From Ardenticatenaceae bacterium (GTDB taxonomy: Bacteria; Chloroflexota; Anaerolineae; Ardenticatenales; Ardenticatenaceae): a stretch of 35,401 nucleotides of DNA. Every line of letters starts with the position of its first letter. Position 1 is the first letter of the stretch. The stretch spans positions 1-35,401 of the forward strand of contig WFWG01000356.1 of assembly GCA_015491235.1 (NCBI GenBank), read 5' to 3'. Below are positions 15,966-23,267 of this stretch, one piece after another. The notes beneath the pieces were generated by a model. That model was not told the origin of the DNA. It was given only the letters and a program-made list of their open reading frames with translations, and made no database searches. The position numbers were made by a program, and so were the translations under genes.

Positions 15966-17435
15966 TCAGGCCTCCAACCTGCGGACCCGTTCATCCAGTT
16001 CGGCCACTTTAGCTTCCAAGCGTGTCAGGCGCGCCTCCACGGTGTCGGGTGGACGCCGCACCACGGTGCGTTGCACCTCAGGCCCTGCCTGTCCGCCGAC
16101 AAGCACTTGGAAGTGGAGACGCTGCTGGCCTTCTTGGAGCGGAATGCCAGCGAGACGCCAACGGCCATCATCTGCGCTTGTTACCTGCCCCAGAACCTCG
16201 GATGACTCACTCCGGCGCACGACGACGGTAGCTCCTGGTGGGCGCGCTGTTCCCTCGGCATCAAGCGTCGGGCGCTCTGTTTCCCAACCCTCTGGAGGGC
16301 GAACGACGGTCAGCGTCGGTGCCTCTTCCTCTTCCTCGACCGGCGGCGTGCCTGTCTCCCACGGCATGCGGCGCACAAATTTGGGCTCGTTGCGCAGAGC
16401 ATGAACGGCCGGCAAAATGCTTTCAGGGTACATTCCGCCTGCAATCTTGTTGTACCACCAGGCCGCGTTGGCGAAGGCGTAATTCGAGGGCTCGTAAATC
16501 TCGATGAGCCACATGCACACGCAGAAAAGGGCAGGGCGCCACTTGTCCTTGAAGCCCCGCAAAATTTGCATGTTGTACTCAGCGTGAAGCTCTCCGTCAA
16601 TGGGAGGGAACTCGGCTACCGTGTGGTCGCCAATTTCGTATCCAGCCTCAGTGCCCAAAAGGGGGAGTGAGTGGCCCAGGAAAGTGCGCACTTGGTCGTC
16701 GTACCACTCGTACTCCCGAAAAGTGATGGTGAGGGTGTCACTTGGGGGAACGTCAACGGGGATGTTGTGGGGGCGATTGTGAATGGCCACGGCAGCTCCT
16801 TGCAGCGCGCCCAGTTCGTTGCGCCGTTGGAGTTCCTCCAGAATTTGGCGGAACATCGTGCGGGCGTCGTAATGTCCACCTGGGCTGAGGCTGGGAACCA
16901 GGGGAACCGCTTGCACGCCTGTCTCCACGCTGGCCCGGCGGATGGCGTCGAAGTTGCGCAGCATTTGATCAACCAGTTGGGGCACCAGTCGGTCCCACAC
17001 CCAGAAGCGGCGGTCCCACTCCCCAAAGAGATTAGGCTCGTTGCCCCACTCGATGTAGTGGGCCCCGAGGTCCAAGTAGCGCTTCACCTCGTCCACTGGC
17101 ACCACGTATTGCGGGTGCGGCTCGCCAGTCCACGTTCTGACAATGGTTTCGATGCCCGCCGAAACAAGGGCTTCCAGAAAGTCAAGCTGTTCGGCGCCAG
17201 CAGCGAGGAGTTTGAACCAGCGAACGCCGTACTCGTCGTGGAGCATTTGCGCGTAGTCGCGCATCACCTTGCGCTTGTCCTCGGCTGTCAGGGCACTAAT
17301 GTCCCGCTTGCCCGCAAAACGCACTCGCCAGGCTTCCGACATCCAGGGCTGTTCGTAAGCTCCGCTGGAGCTGTGAAACCCCCAACCGTTATCCTCGGCC
17401 GGCCTCGGGTAGGTGCTAAGCGGATCGGCGCTCAT
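15966..17435 (-). CDS. Glycoside hydrolase clan-A-like protein with Ig-like and coiled-coil tail
   Basis: This 489-residue protein has no signal peptide. Residues about 15-370 look like a (beta/alpha)8 glycosidase of clan GH-A: the motif YIEWGNEPN (128-135; Glu133 fits the acid/base of the NEP motif) and LLGTEAGYEIG (Glu263 fits the nucleophile), with WLIEIYEPSNYAFANAAWW near the end of the barrel. Residues about 382-465 resemble an Ig/Big-type beta domain (TLTVVRPPEGWETERPTLDAEG region). The last 25 residues are a heptad-like coiled coil (ARLTRLEAKVAELDERVRRL). Substrate and family number cannot be told from motifs. Lack of a secretion signal is odd for a clan-A glycosidase with a beta domain. 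It may be cotranscribed with the CinA-like gene, but two hairpins lie between them. Confidence 0.7.
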   Translation of the reverse strand: MSADPLSTYPRPAEDNGWGFHSSSGAYEQPWMSEAWRVRFAGKRDISALTAEDKRKVMRDYAQMLHDEYGVRWFKLLAAGAEQLDFLEALVSAGIETIVRTWTGEPHPQYVVPVDEVKRYLDLGAHYIEWGNEPNLFGEWDRRFWVWDRLVPQLVDQMLRNFDAIRRASVETGVQAVPLVPSLSPGGHYDARTMFRQILEELQRRNELGALQGAAVAIHNRPHNIPVDVPPSDTLTITFREYEWYDDQVRTFLGHSLPLLGTEAGYEIGDHTVAEFPPIDGELHAEYNMQILRGFKDKWRPALFCVCMWLIEIYEPSNYAFANAAWWYNKIAGGMYPESILPAVHALRNEPKFVRRMPWETGTPPVEEEEEAPTLTVVRPPEGWETERPTLDAEGTARPPGATVVVRRSESSEVLGQVTSADDGRWRLAGIPLQEGQQRLHFQVLVGGQAGPEVQRTVVRRPPDTVEARLTRLEAKVAELDERVRRLEA

Positions 17436-17522
17436 GGGAAATCAACCTCTTTCGTAAAGATTTCCGTTCTACCAGTTTTGAACAACCAGCCGTCCTGAGC
17501 CTCGAAACCTCCAGCAACTCTC

Positions 17523-17595
17523 AGACCTGTCCGGTTTTGGAGACCTGACAGGTCTCAATTGCGACCCCATTTCGCGTTCGCATGAACGCGAAATG
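17523..17595. repeat. Two adjacent hairpins between cinA-like and GH-like genes
   Basis: The first pairs AGACCTGTC (17523-17531) with GACAGGTCT (17547-17555). The second is a perfect 12-bp stem, CATTTCGCGTTC (17568-17579) with GAACGCGAAATG (17584-17595) around GCAT. Neither has a long T-run in the direction of transcription, so they may be a factor-dependent terminator, a processing site or a repeat element. Confidence 0.55.
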
Positions 17596-17605
17596 AGCAC
17601 TGCTC

Positions 17606-18433
17606 TCAATCATCATCGGCGCTCGTGCGCTCCAGTCTAATGTTTGCCCGTTGGAGCACAGCCTGCAAGTCTTCCTCGGCTGCGTCCAGCCGGGCGGTGG
17701 CCTCTTCAGGTGTTGGCGCCCGCGTGGCCAGCAAGAGCCGAAACGTGGCCTCAACGTGATAGGCGGCTGCTCGCGATTTGACGTAGACCTCCCGGTGTCG
17801 AGCGGCCACCTCGCGCAACAAGGGGGCCAGAACCGACTCATCTCGGCAGTACGCCCGGTAGTGGCGCTCTTGGAAGGCCGCCAATGGCACCAGTTCCCCC
17901 AAACGAGGGATGAGGTACTTCTGGACCATGGGTTGCAACTCGCGAGGGGGGCCGGGAAGGGCACACACCCACGTGCGCTCCCCCACGTTCAGGAGCACAC
18001 CGGGGGCGGTTCCAACATGGTTGGGCAACGGCTCGGCGCCTGCCGGCAGGCGCGCCATTTTGCGCCGCTCAGGTGTCAGTTCGGGGGAGTCAACTTCGCC
18101 AGCTTCGTAGAGTTCGCGAAATCGCTGTTCGACAAGCGCGAGGGCTTGAGCGTTTTCCTCCAGGGGGCGGTTGAGCGCTTTCGCCAGAATCGCCACTGTC
18201 TGGTCGTCATCAGTGGGTCCCAGGCCGCCGGAGGTAATCACGAGGGCCGCCCGGCGCAGAATAGCTCCGCGGACGATGGCCTCCACGTCCTCGGGGACGT
18301 CGCCCACAATGGAAGCTTGTTCCACCACACCTCCGGCGCGGGTGAGCGTGCGGCAAAGCCAGGAGATGTTGCGTTCCTCAGTCAGCCCCAACAACAGTTC
18401 GTTGCCGATGGCGATCAACTCAATGTGATGCAA
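17606..18433 (-). CDS. CinA-type MoCF (molybdopterin-binding-like) domain protein
   Basis: This 275-residue protein matches the N-terminal CinA domain (COG1058): IAIGNELLLGLTEERNISWL at the start, ITSGGLGPTDDD (about 67-78), PGVLLN and the ALPGPPREL segment (about 163-171). It lacks the C-terminal nicotinamide-nucleotide amidase domain of full CinA. In other CinA proteins the MoCF domain has ADP-ribose pyrophosphatase activity, so a nucleotide-handling role is likely but not shown here. The start codon is TTG, supported by GGAGGG a few bases upstream; no in-frame ATG fits better. It follows the small gene at 18515 on the same strand. Confidence 0.85.
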   Translation of the reverse strand: MHHIELIAIGNELLLGLTEERNISWLCRTLTRAGGVVEQASIVGDVPEDVEAIVRGAILRRAALVITSGGLGPTDDDQTVAILAKALNRPLEENAQALALVEQRFRELYEAGEVDSPELTPERRKMARLPAGAEPLPNHVGTAPGVLLNVGERTWVCALPGPPRELQPMVQKYLIPRLGELVPLAAFQERHYRAYCRDESVLAPLLREVAARHREVYVKSRAAAYHVEATFRLLLATRAPTPEEATARLDAAEEDLQAVLQRANIRLERTSADDD

Positions 18434-18514
18434 GGGGACATCCCTCCGTTTTGCGAGAAGCTTCTCTCTCTTTCGCGAGCCGAATGGGCAGTTGCGAAGG
18501 CTGTAGCGGTGGAG

Positions 18515-18739
18515 TTATACCGGCTCACAGAGGGCGTGGTAGTACGCAAAGCGGCTCAGCGGGAGAATCAGTGTCTCGACTTCGACGATGCGGTATTGCT
18601 TGCCGTGGATCGTCACAATCTCACCCACTTCAGGCGGGTGATCACGCATGGTGATGAGCCCCTTCTCATCTTCGGAACGCACCAGGTAGCTCACTTGGTA
18701 TTCCATCTTGGGGGATGTGGTCTTTCTTCCGCGTCCCAT
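18515..18739 (-). CDS. Small protein of unknown function
   Basis: This 74-residue protein has a basic N-terminus (MGRGRKTTSPK) and a beta-rich middle (YQVSYLVRSEDEKGLITM, GEIVTIHGKQYRIVEVETL) resembling a small SH3-like or OB-like fold, but no family is recognised. It has no signal peptide or cysteine motif apart from one near the end. A GAGAGGGG site precedes the ATG. It lies 81 bases upstream of the CinA-like gene on the same strand and may share its transcript. Confidence 0.6.
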   Translation of the reverse strand: MGRGRKTTSPKMEYQVSYLVRSEDEKGLITMRDHPPEVGEIVTIHGKQYRIVEVETLILPLSRFAYYHALCEPV

Positions 18740-18849
18740 TTTCTACCCCTCTCCAAGCTTGGTGTTTCCGTTTGAACAACACCTACCAGTCATTGACAAG
18801 ACTTACGCCGTTGAATTTTGTGCCGATCGCAACGGGGAAAAGAGGATTG

Positions 18850-18877
18850 GGGGGACACCCCCTACGCCCCCCGGCAG
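18850..18877 (-). repeat. GC-rich intergenic repeat, copy 2
   Basis: Read on the minus strand, it matches positions 1-28 with 26 of 28 identities. It is followed on the plus strand by a GGCAGGGGA stretch and the hairpin at 18911-18930. Confidence 0.55.
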
Positions 18878-19070
18878 GGGAGTTCCACCTCTGCATCCCC
18901 GGAATACGGCTGGGCAAAACCTTTTGCCCAAGGCAACAGGTACCTCCTGTCATTGACAATTGATTGCATTCTCCATTGTAAGCAGGTTTGCACAGAAATG
19001 CAAACCCACTCGGGGTATTAAGAGCGATAAAGAAAAGGGGTCGGCAGCAAAAGAGACAAAGGTGTATACA

Positions 19071-19103
19071 CGCAAACAGGGCGGCTAAACCGCCCTGTTT
19101 GCG
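19071..19103. terminator. Strong stem-loop downstream of the LysM gene
   Basis: A perfect 14-bp stem (CGCAAACAGGGCGG, 19071-19084, with its complement at 19090-19103) has a 5-base CTAAA loop. It lies 45 bases past the LysM stop on the minus strand. There is no uninterrupted T-run on either side, so termination efficiency is uncertain. Confidence 0.6.
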
Positions 19104-19147
19104 CCTTTCTCCTTGAGAACTCGCCCAGAACGTTCGTTTGGCTCCGG

Positions 19148-19615
19148 CTAACGGCTTCCAGATACAGGAATAACGATCTTCTGGCCAACCTGAATTCGGT
19201 CCGGGTCTGTAATTTCAGGGTTGACCTCCAAAATCTGGGCGACCGTCACGCCAAAGCGAGCGGCAATTTGGCTCAACGTGTCCCCAGGCCGGACGGTATA
19301 CACAACTACCTCCGGGGTAGGTGTTGCCGAAGGCGTCGGCGTGCTTTCAGGTGTGGGCGTGATTGTGGGCTGCGGCGTTGCCGAAGGGGTGGGTGTAATC
19401 ACTGGTGAAGGGACTGTCAGCGTGGGAGACGACGGGACAGATGTTGGCACGGTGGACGTGGGACTGCTCGGCTGCACATTGGGCGTACTGGCACGCTGAC
19501 GTGCCATTAATACCCCAAACTGAAAGGCAAAGCCCAACACGAAGCACACAAGCATCGTCAACAGCACGACGGCCGTTACCGAAACGCACCCTTGGACGGT
19601 TAATCGGGATCGCAT
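19148..19615 (-). CDS. LysM domain protein with membrane anchor and T/P-rich linker
   Basis: This 155-residue protein has one N-terminal membrane segment (about 11-35, VSVTAVVLLTMLVCFVLGF), a low-complexity Thr/Pro/Ser linker (about 42-100, repeated TPTPSATP-type units) and one C-terminal LysM module (105-151: YTVRPGDTLSQIAARFG, ILEVNPEI, IQVGQKIVIPV). LysM binds N-acetylglucosamine-containing glycans such as peptidoglycan. The layout puts the LysM outside the membrane on a flexible stalk. It starts 10 bases after the VKOR gene stop, so it is likely the last gene of the moeA-dsbA-VKOR transcript. Confidence 0.88.
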   Translation of the reverse strand: MRSRLTVQGCVSVTAVVLLTMLVCFVLGFAFQFGVLMARQRASTPNVQPSSPTSTVPTSVPSSPTLTVPSPVITPTPSATPQPTITPTPESTPTPSATPTPEVVVYTVRPGDTLSQIAARFGVTVAQILEVNPEITDPDRIQVGQKIVIPVSGSR

Positions 19616-19625
19616 GGGCGCTTTT

Positions 19626-20099
19626 TCACCTCAGTTGCAGGATCTGTTGTCGCCAGTCGTCAACGGTCAGAGCCAGAAGTGCGAGGATCAACACGGCTGA
19701 CGTGACGCACCAGGGACAAATGGCATTAATAACAAAAAGCTCGATATACGTCAAATACGCGGAGAAGGCGGTGCCCGCGATGAGGGTGGCCAGTTGCGCT
19801 CCCCACGCGAGTTCAGCCTGTGCCGGGGTTCCAGCTCGCCGCACCAGCAGGAGCACGAGGACGAAGGCGTACATGCCGGCCCCCAGAAGGGCTATGGGAA
19901 CACCGCCAATCTCACTGTAGGCGCTGTTCTGAACAGTTTCACAATCGCCTACACCAGCACACAAGGCTGTAACACGAGCCAACTTGACCCACGTCAGGTA
20001 AAGAGAGACGAGCAAACCAGCCCCAGCCAGCCCAACCTGGCCCCAAAACCGCCAGTTCACGCCTGTGTGTTTGTGCACGGCACGCTGGGCAGCGCTCAC
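19626..20099 (-). CDS. Vitamin K epoxide reductase (VKOR) family protein
   Basis: This 157-residue membrane protein re-oxidises thiol oxidoreductases by passing electrons to quinone, replacing DsbB in many bacteria. It has four membrane segments (about 18-38, 66-87, 98-117 and 124-146). Key residues are the loop cysteines Cys47 and Cys53 (CAGVGDC), Ser59 in VQNSAYSE, and the CXXC pair Cys128/Cys131 (ICPWCV). It is a stand-alone VKOR with no fused thioredoxin domain. It begins with GTG behind GGAGGGG, 25 bases after the stop of the DsbA-like gene, its obvious electron donor. Confidence 0.92.
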   Translation of the reverse strand: MSAAQRAVHKHTGVNWRFWGQVGLAGAGLLVSLYLTWVKLARVTALCAGVGDCETVQNSAYSEIGGVPIALLGAGMYAFVLVLLLVRRAGTPAQAELAWGAQLATLIAGTAFSAYLTYIELFVINAICPWCVTSAVLILALLALTVDDWRQQILQLR

Positions 20100-20124
20100 G
20101 CTTTTCCCCTCCGGCCAAGCGTTC

Positions 20125-20847
20125 CTACTCGACGAACGGCTTCAGGTAGAGCTTGTAAAACTGCTCGAACGGTATGGCACCTTCCACCTTCGTTCCGTTG
20201 ACGAAGAAGGTGGGCGTGCCGGTCACCCCGTTCCGCTGTGCTTCCCTGTTCAACCGTTCCACATCGCCGGCGTGCTGACGGCTGTCCAAGCAGCGAGAAA
20301 AGGCATTCAGGTCCAACCCGATTTCCGCCGCGTACTCCTTCAAGCGGGCTTCGGTAAATGCGCCTCGACCGTACTGGCGCTGGGCCGCAAAAAGGCGGTC
20401 GTGGTAGGGGAAGAACTGCCCCTGGTCTTGCGCGCAGAGGGCTGCCTCGGTGGCCAACTGGCTGGCCGGCCCGAGGAAAGCCACCGGATGAATCTCCAAG
20501 CGCACTTTGCCAGCCTTCACGTATTCGTTGAGCAGCGGGGTGTAGATGGTCTCATGGGCCGTAGCGCAGTGAGGACATTGGAAGTCGCTGTATTCGACAA
20601 TCGTCACGGGAGCGTCGTCAGCACCTACTACCCGGCCCCGGACGGGCATTCCCGCGTAGGTGCTGCTGGTCACAGCAGGTTGGGCTGCTTGCCGCCCCTG
20701 CGCACTCAGCAGCCAGATGAGTCCCAACGCCAGCACAACGCCCACAACGACAGCTCCCCACACCACGGGGCGTTGCCACAATGAGGGTTGCTCAGCCGAT
20801 TGCTTGTATTTCCGCTTGACCTTGGTTCGCTTGGCTTTGGTTGCCAT
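20125..20847 (-). CDS. Membrane-anchored DsbA-family thiol oxidoreductase
   Basis: The 240-residue protein has a basic cytoplasmic tail (about 1-26), one membrane segment (about 28-48) and a DsbA-like thioredoxin domain (about 65-240). The active site is CPHC (Cys91-Cys94) in YSDFQCPHCATAHE, and the cis-proline loop is GTPTFFVNG (Pro212). It should introduce disulfides into exported proteins and be re-oxidised by the adjacent VKOR. An additional cysteine pair (Cys138 and Cys186) lies in the helical insert. The frame is open to 20952 but overlaps moeA; the ATG at 20847 lies 2 bases beyond the moeA stop and fits the family. Confidence 0.93.
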   Translation of the reverse strand: MATKAKRTKVKRKYKQSAEQPSLWQRPVVWGAVVVGVVLALGLIWLLSAQGRQAAQPAVTSSTYAGMPVRGRVVGADDAPVTIVEYSDFQCPHCATAHETIYTPLLNEYVKAGKVRLEIHPVAFLGPASQLATEAALCAQDQGQFFPYHDRLFAAQRQYGRGAFTEARLKEYAAEIGLDLNAFSRCLDSRQHAGDVERLNREAQRNGVTGTPTFFVNGTKVEGAIPFEQFYKLYLKPFVE

Positions 20848-20849
20848 CG

Positions 20850-22133
20850 TTAGAAGACCTCCTCTGGCCAGTCGAAGAGTTCCACGTCCACCGTTTCCCC
20901 GGCCGGAATGAAGGTCACCCCTTCGGGGACCACGACAAAGGCGTTGGCCCACACCAGCGAACTGAGAATGCCCGATCCCTGCACGCGCACGTCGCTGCCC
21001 CTTGTCGTGGCCAGCAACTCGCCTGTGGCCTCGTCCCGCCAGACGCGCGCCCGCATGTAGTGGCGTCGCCCGCTGTTTGTAATGTCCTCCTGCACGCGAG
21101 CGCGAAAGTGGCGCCGAAAGAGCGGCTTCAGGCCAGCCATCTTGCGGATCGTGGGCCGAACGAAGACCTCGAAGGCCACGAACGCGGCCACCGGGTTGCC
21201 GGGCAGCCCGATCAGGGGCACACGCTTTCCCTCGGTCACAATAGTCCCGAACGCCAATGGCTTTCCGGGTTTGATGGCTACTTGCCAGAAGTGGACTTCA
21301 CCCTCAGCGGCCAGCACGTTCTTGACCATGTCGTAGTCTCCGACCGACACACCAGCCGACGTAATCAAGAGGTCCACATTCTCGTCGAGTGCCCGGCGGA
21401 TTTTGGCGGTCAGGTCCTCCACGTTGTCGCGCGCAATGCCCAAAGGGACTGGAATGCCCCCGGCCAGGCGCACCAGCGCCACGTTGGTGTACTCGTTGGA
21501 GTTGCGAATCTTGCCGGGAGTCAGCGGCTCATCGGGGCCGACCAGTTCATCGCCCGTGGCCAGCACGCCCACGCGGGGACGGCGCACGCATTCCACGGTG
21601 CTGTGCCCCAAGGAGGCCAGCAATCCCACTTCGGCGGCCCGCAGACGGTCCCCACGGCGCAATACTGTCCGTCCTCTCTGCACGTCTTCGCCCGCCTCTC
21701 TCACGTTCTCCCCTGGCTGGACGGGGCGCAAAATAGCAATGGTTCCGTTCGGCGGACGCCGTTCAGGAGGCCACACCTCGCTGGTGTCCTCGAAGCGCAC
21801 CACCGCGTTGGCTCCCGGCGGGACCGGAGCGCCGGTCATAATGCGGGCGGCAACGCCCGACTCCACCGTCATGTTGGGGGCCATTCCTGCGGCTACTGTT
21901 CCCACAACCCGCAGTAACACGGGATGCTCCGGAGAAGCGCTGGCCGTGTCAGCCGCTTGGACAGCATACCCGTCCATGGCCGAGTTGCGGAACGGGGGAA
22001 TATCCTGGTCGGCCACCACATCCTCGGCCAGCACCCGCCCAACCGCGTCGAACAGGTGGACGGTTTCAGCCTCCAGTTCAGTAATGTGGGACAGAATGTA
22101 CTCTCTTGCCTGGTCAACGGAAATGAGCGGCAT
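20850..22133 (-). CDS. moeA: Molybdopterin molybdenumtransferase MoeA
   Basis: MoeA inserts molybdate into adenylylated molybdopterin to finish the molybdenum cofactor. The 427-residue protein has the complete family layout: SAMDGYAVQ (about 51-58), ARIMTGAPVPPGANAVVRF, VGVLATGDELV, ITSAGVSVGDYDMVK and LIGLPGNPVAAFVAFEVF in the catalytic MoCF domain, then the C-terminal beta domain ending VELFDWPEEVF. The ATG at 22133 has GAGGAAA upstream; a frame extension to 22184 is unlikely. It heads an apparent operon with DsbA-like, VKOR and LysM genes, and lies close to the cox operon whose CoxL subunit needs the cofactor. Confidence 0.95.
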   Translation of the reverse strand: MPLISVDQAREYILSHITELEAETVHLFDAVGRVLAEDVVADQDIPPFRNSAMDGYAVQAADTASASPEHPVLLRVVGTVAAGMAPNMTVESGVAARIMTGAPVPPGANAVVRFEDTSEVWPPERRPPNGTIAILRPVQPGENVREAGEDVQRGRTVLRRGDRLRAAEVGLLASLGHSTVECVRRPRVGVLATGDELVGPDEPLTPGKIRNSNEYTNVALVRLAGGIPVPLGIARDNVEDLTAKIRRALDENVDLLITSAGVSVGDYDMVKNVLAAEGEVHFWQVAIKPGKPLAFGTIVTEGKRVPLIGLPGNPVAAFVAFEVFVRPTIRKMAGLKPLFRRHFRARVQEDITNSGRRHYMRARVWRDEATGELLATTRGSDVRVQGSGILSSLVWANAFVVVPEGVTFIPAGETVDVELFDWPEEVF

Positions 22134-22217
22134 CGGTTTCCTCGTCCAGCTCTCTATCATACCAGACTCGCCTGCAAGGCACAAAAACGGGCGACAGGCC
22201 GCGTGCCCAGCAGCCCC

Positions 22218-22598
22218 TTACAGCGAAGTATGCTGCTCGTTGGTTTCTCCAACTGTGTCGCGCAGCCACTTTTCGCCGTATTGTCGCATGCTTTCAATCA
22301 GGGGCAAGAGTGCCTCCCCCTTTGGGGTCAACGTGTACTCCACCCGTGGGGGAATTTCAGGGTACACCTGGCGGTGCACGAGGCCCTGCGCTTCAAGGTA
22401 CTTGAGACGCCGGGAGAGCGTCTTGGGGCTGATGCCGGCCAGCGAAGCCATCAACTCGCTGAAGCGCCGTGGACCTCCCATCAAATCACGCACGATGAGC
22501 AGAGTCCACATGTCCCCCACGAGTTCCGCCGTCCGGGCGATAGGACAGCTTCCGTGTTTCTTTTCTGGGTGGGAACGCCGCGTCTTGCGAGATCCCAT
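22218..22598 (-). CDS. HxlR-family winged helix transcriptional regulator
   Basis: This 126-residue protein is a typical HxlR/HypR-type regulator: SCPIARTAELVGDMWTLLIV (with conserved Cys18), RRFSELMASLAGISPKTLSR (recognition helix), LKYLEAQGLVHRQVYPEIPP and VEYTLTPKGEALLPLI. The single cysteine before the first helix is the thiol used for redox sensing in some HxlR members (for example HypR), so a redox-responsive role is possible. It is divergent from the CDGSH protein gene, with a strong promoter and direct repeats between them, and lies 84 bases upstream of moeA on the same strand. Confidence 0.9.
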   Translation of the reverse strand: MGSRKTRRSHPEKKHGSCPIARTAELVGDMWTLLIVRDLMGGPRRFSELMASLAGISPKTLSRRLKYLEAQGLVHRQVYPEIPPRVEYTLTPKGEALLPLIESMRQYGEKWLRDTVGETNEQHTSL

Positions 22599-22633
22599 AC
22601 GCGCTCACCGCCTTTCTGGTTGGGTTGTGTTGT

Positions 22634-22713
22634 AAGTATACCACGCGCACTTGACAAAAACAAATTTCTGGTTTATACTTCCCTTATGAAATTTGATATA
22701 CTTATGAAACTTG
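22634..22713. promoter_or_regulatory. Divergent control region between HxlR and CDGSH genes
   Basis: A near-consensus promoter faces the CDGSH gene: TTGACA at 22651-22656, 17-base spacer, TATACT at 22674-22679. Around it lie AAGTATA (22634-22640), TATACTT (22674-22680) and TATACTT (22697-22703), and two copies of CTTATGAAA(T/C)TTG (22683-22695 and 22701-22713, 18 bases apart). These are good candidates for the operator of the adjacent HxlR regulator. From 22714 to 22992 there is nothing recognisable but a leader. Confidence 0.6.
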
Positions 22714-22992
22714 CTCGCGGGTAAGAACGCTGCTTCTTTCAACGTCTGAAAAAGCACAAACGGAGAACATGGCCTTGCTGGGCGCCGCCCTAATGTCGCT
22801 GGCCATTCCCACGCCGTGGCCGCTGTCACTCGGCGGATGATACAAGTTGCCGACGGACGGAAAATCACATAAATATTACTGACCATGCCGGAGTAGGGGA
22901 ATCTGACTTCTCGCCGGATTGAGTGTGCTCGTTCTGCGAGAGGTCTGACGTAGCGAACAAACAAACTACAAAACAAAAAGGAGGTGCGAACG

Positions 22993-23175
22993 ATGCCGGA
23001 AGTTCAAACTCAGGGAACAGACCACCCGCTGACGACGGTCAAGATCAAGCCGGGCGAGAAGGTGGCCCTGTGCCGTTGCTTTGGGTCCAGCAAGTTCCCT
23101 TTCTGTGACGGGACACACATGCAGCACCCTGGCAAGGGGCCAGCTATTGTGGAGGCGGTCAAGGAAGAGGCATAA
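22993..23175 (+). CDS. CDGSH iron-sulfur domain protein
   Basis: This 60-residue protein is a minimal CDGSH (mitoNEET-type) domain. The full signature is present: CRCFGSSKFPFCDGTH supplies three cysteines and one histidine to a redox-active [2Fe-2S] cluster. It has no membrane anchor, so it is soluble. A very strong AAGGAGGTG site fixes the ATG at 22993 rather than an overlapping GTG at 22984. It is divergent from HxlR and followed by a terminator. Its cellular role is not known; redox or iron-sulfur handling is likely. Confidence 0.9.
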   Translation: MPEVQTQGTDHPLTTVKIKPGEKVALCRCFGSSKFPFCDGTHMQHPGKGPAIVEAVKEEA

Positions 23176-23209
23176 GGCCGCACCACGGGTCCGCCGACTT
23201 CCATCAGAA

Positions 23210-23240
23210 AAGGCGCGGTGGCGACTCGCCACCGCGCCTT
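23210..23240. terminator. Bidirectional stem-loop between CDGSH and coxM genes
   Basis: A perfect 13-bp stem (AAGGCGCGGTGGC, 23210-23222, with its complement at 23228-23240) and a five-base loop lies between convergent genes. It is followed by CTTCGTG on the plus strand and TTTTCTGATGG on the minus strand, the latter making a fair T-run for the cox operon. Confidence 0.75.
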
Positions 23241-23267
23241 CTTCGTGCCTGTTCTCCGCCCCGGCGA

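Larger units (their letters stand above)
18740..19147. other. Intergenic region rich in inverted repeats
   Basis: This 408-base stretch contains no gene that can be supported. It holds the second copy of the GC-rich repeat (18850-18877), a perfect hairpin TGGGCAAAA/TTTTGCCCA with a two-base loop (18911-18930), and a 14-bp stem-loop at 19071-19103. Confidence 0.5.
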
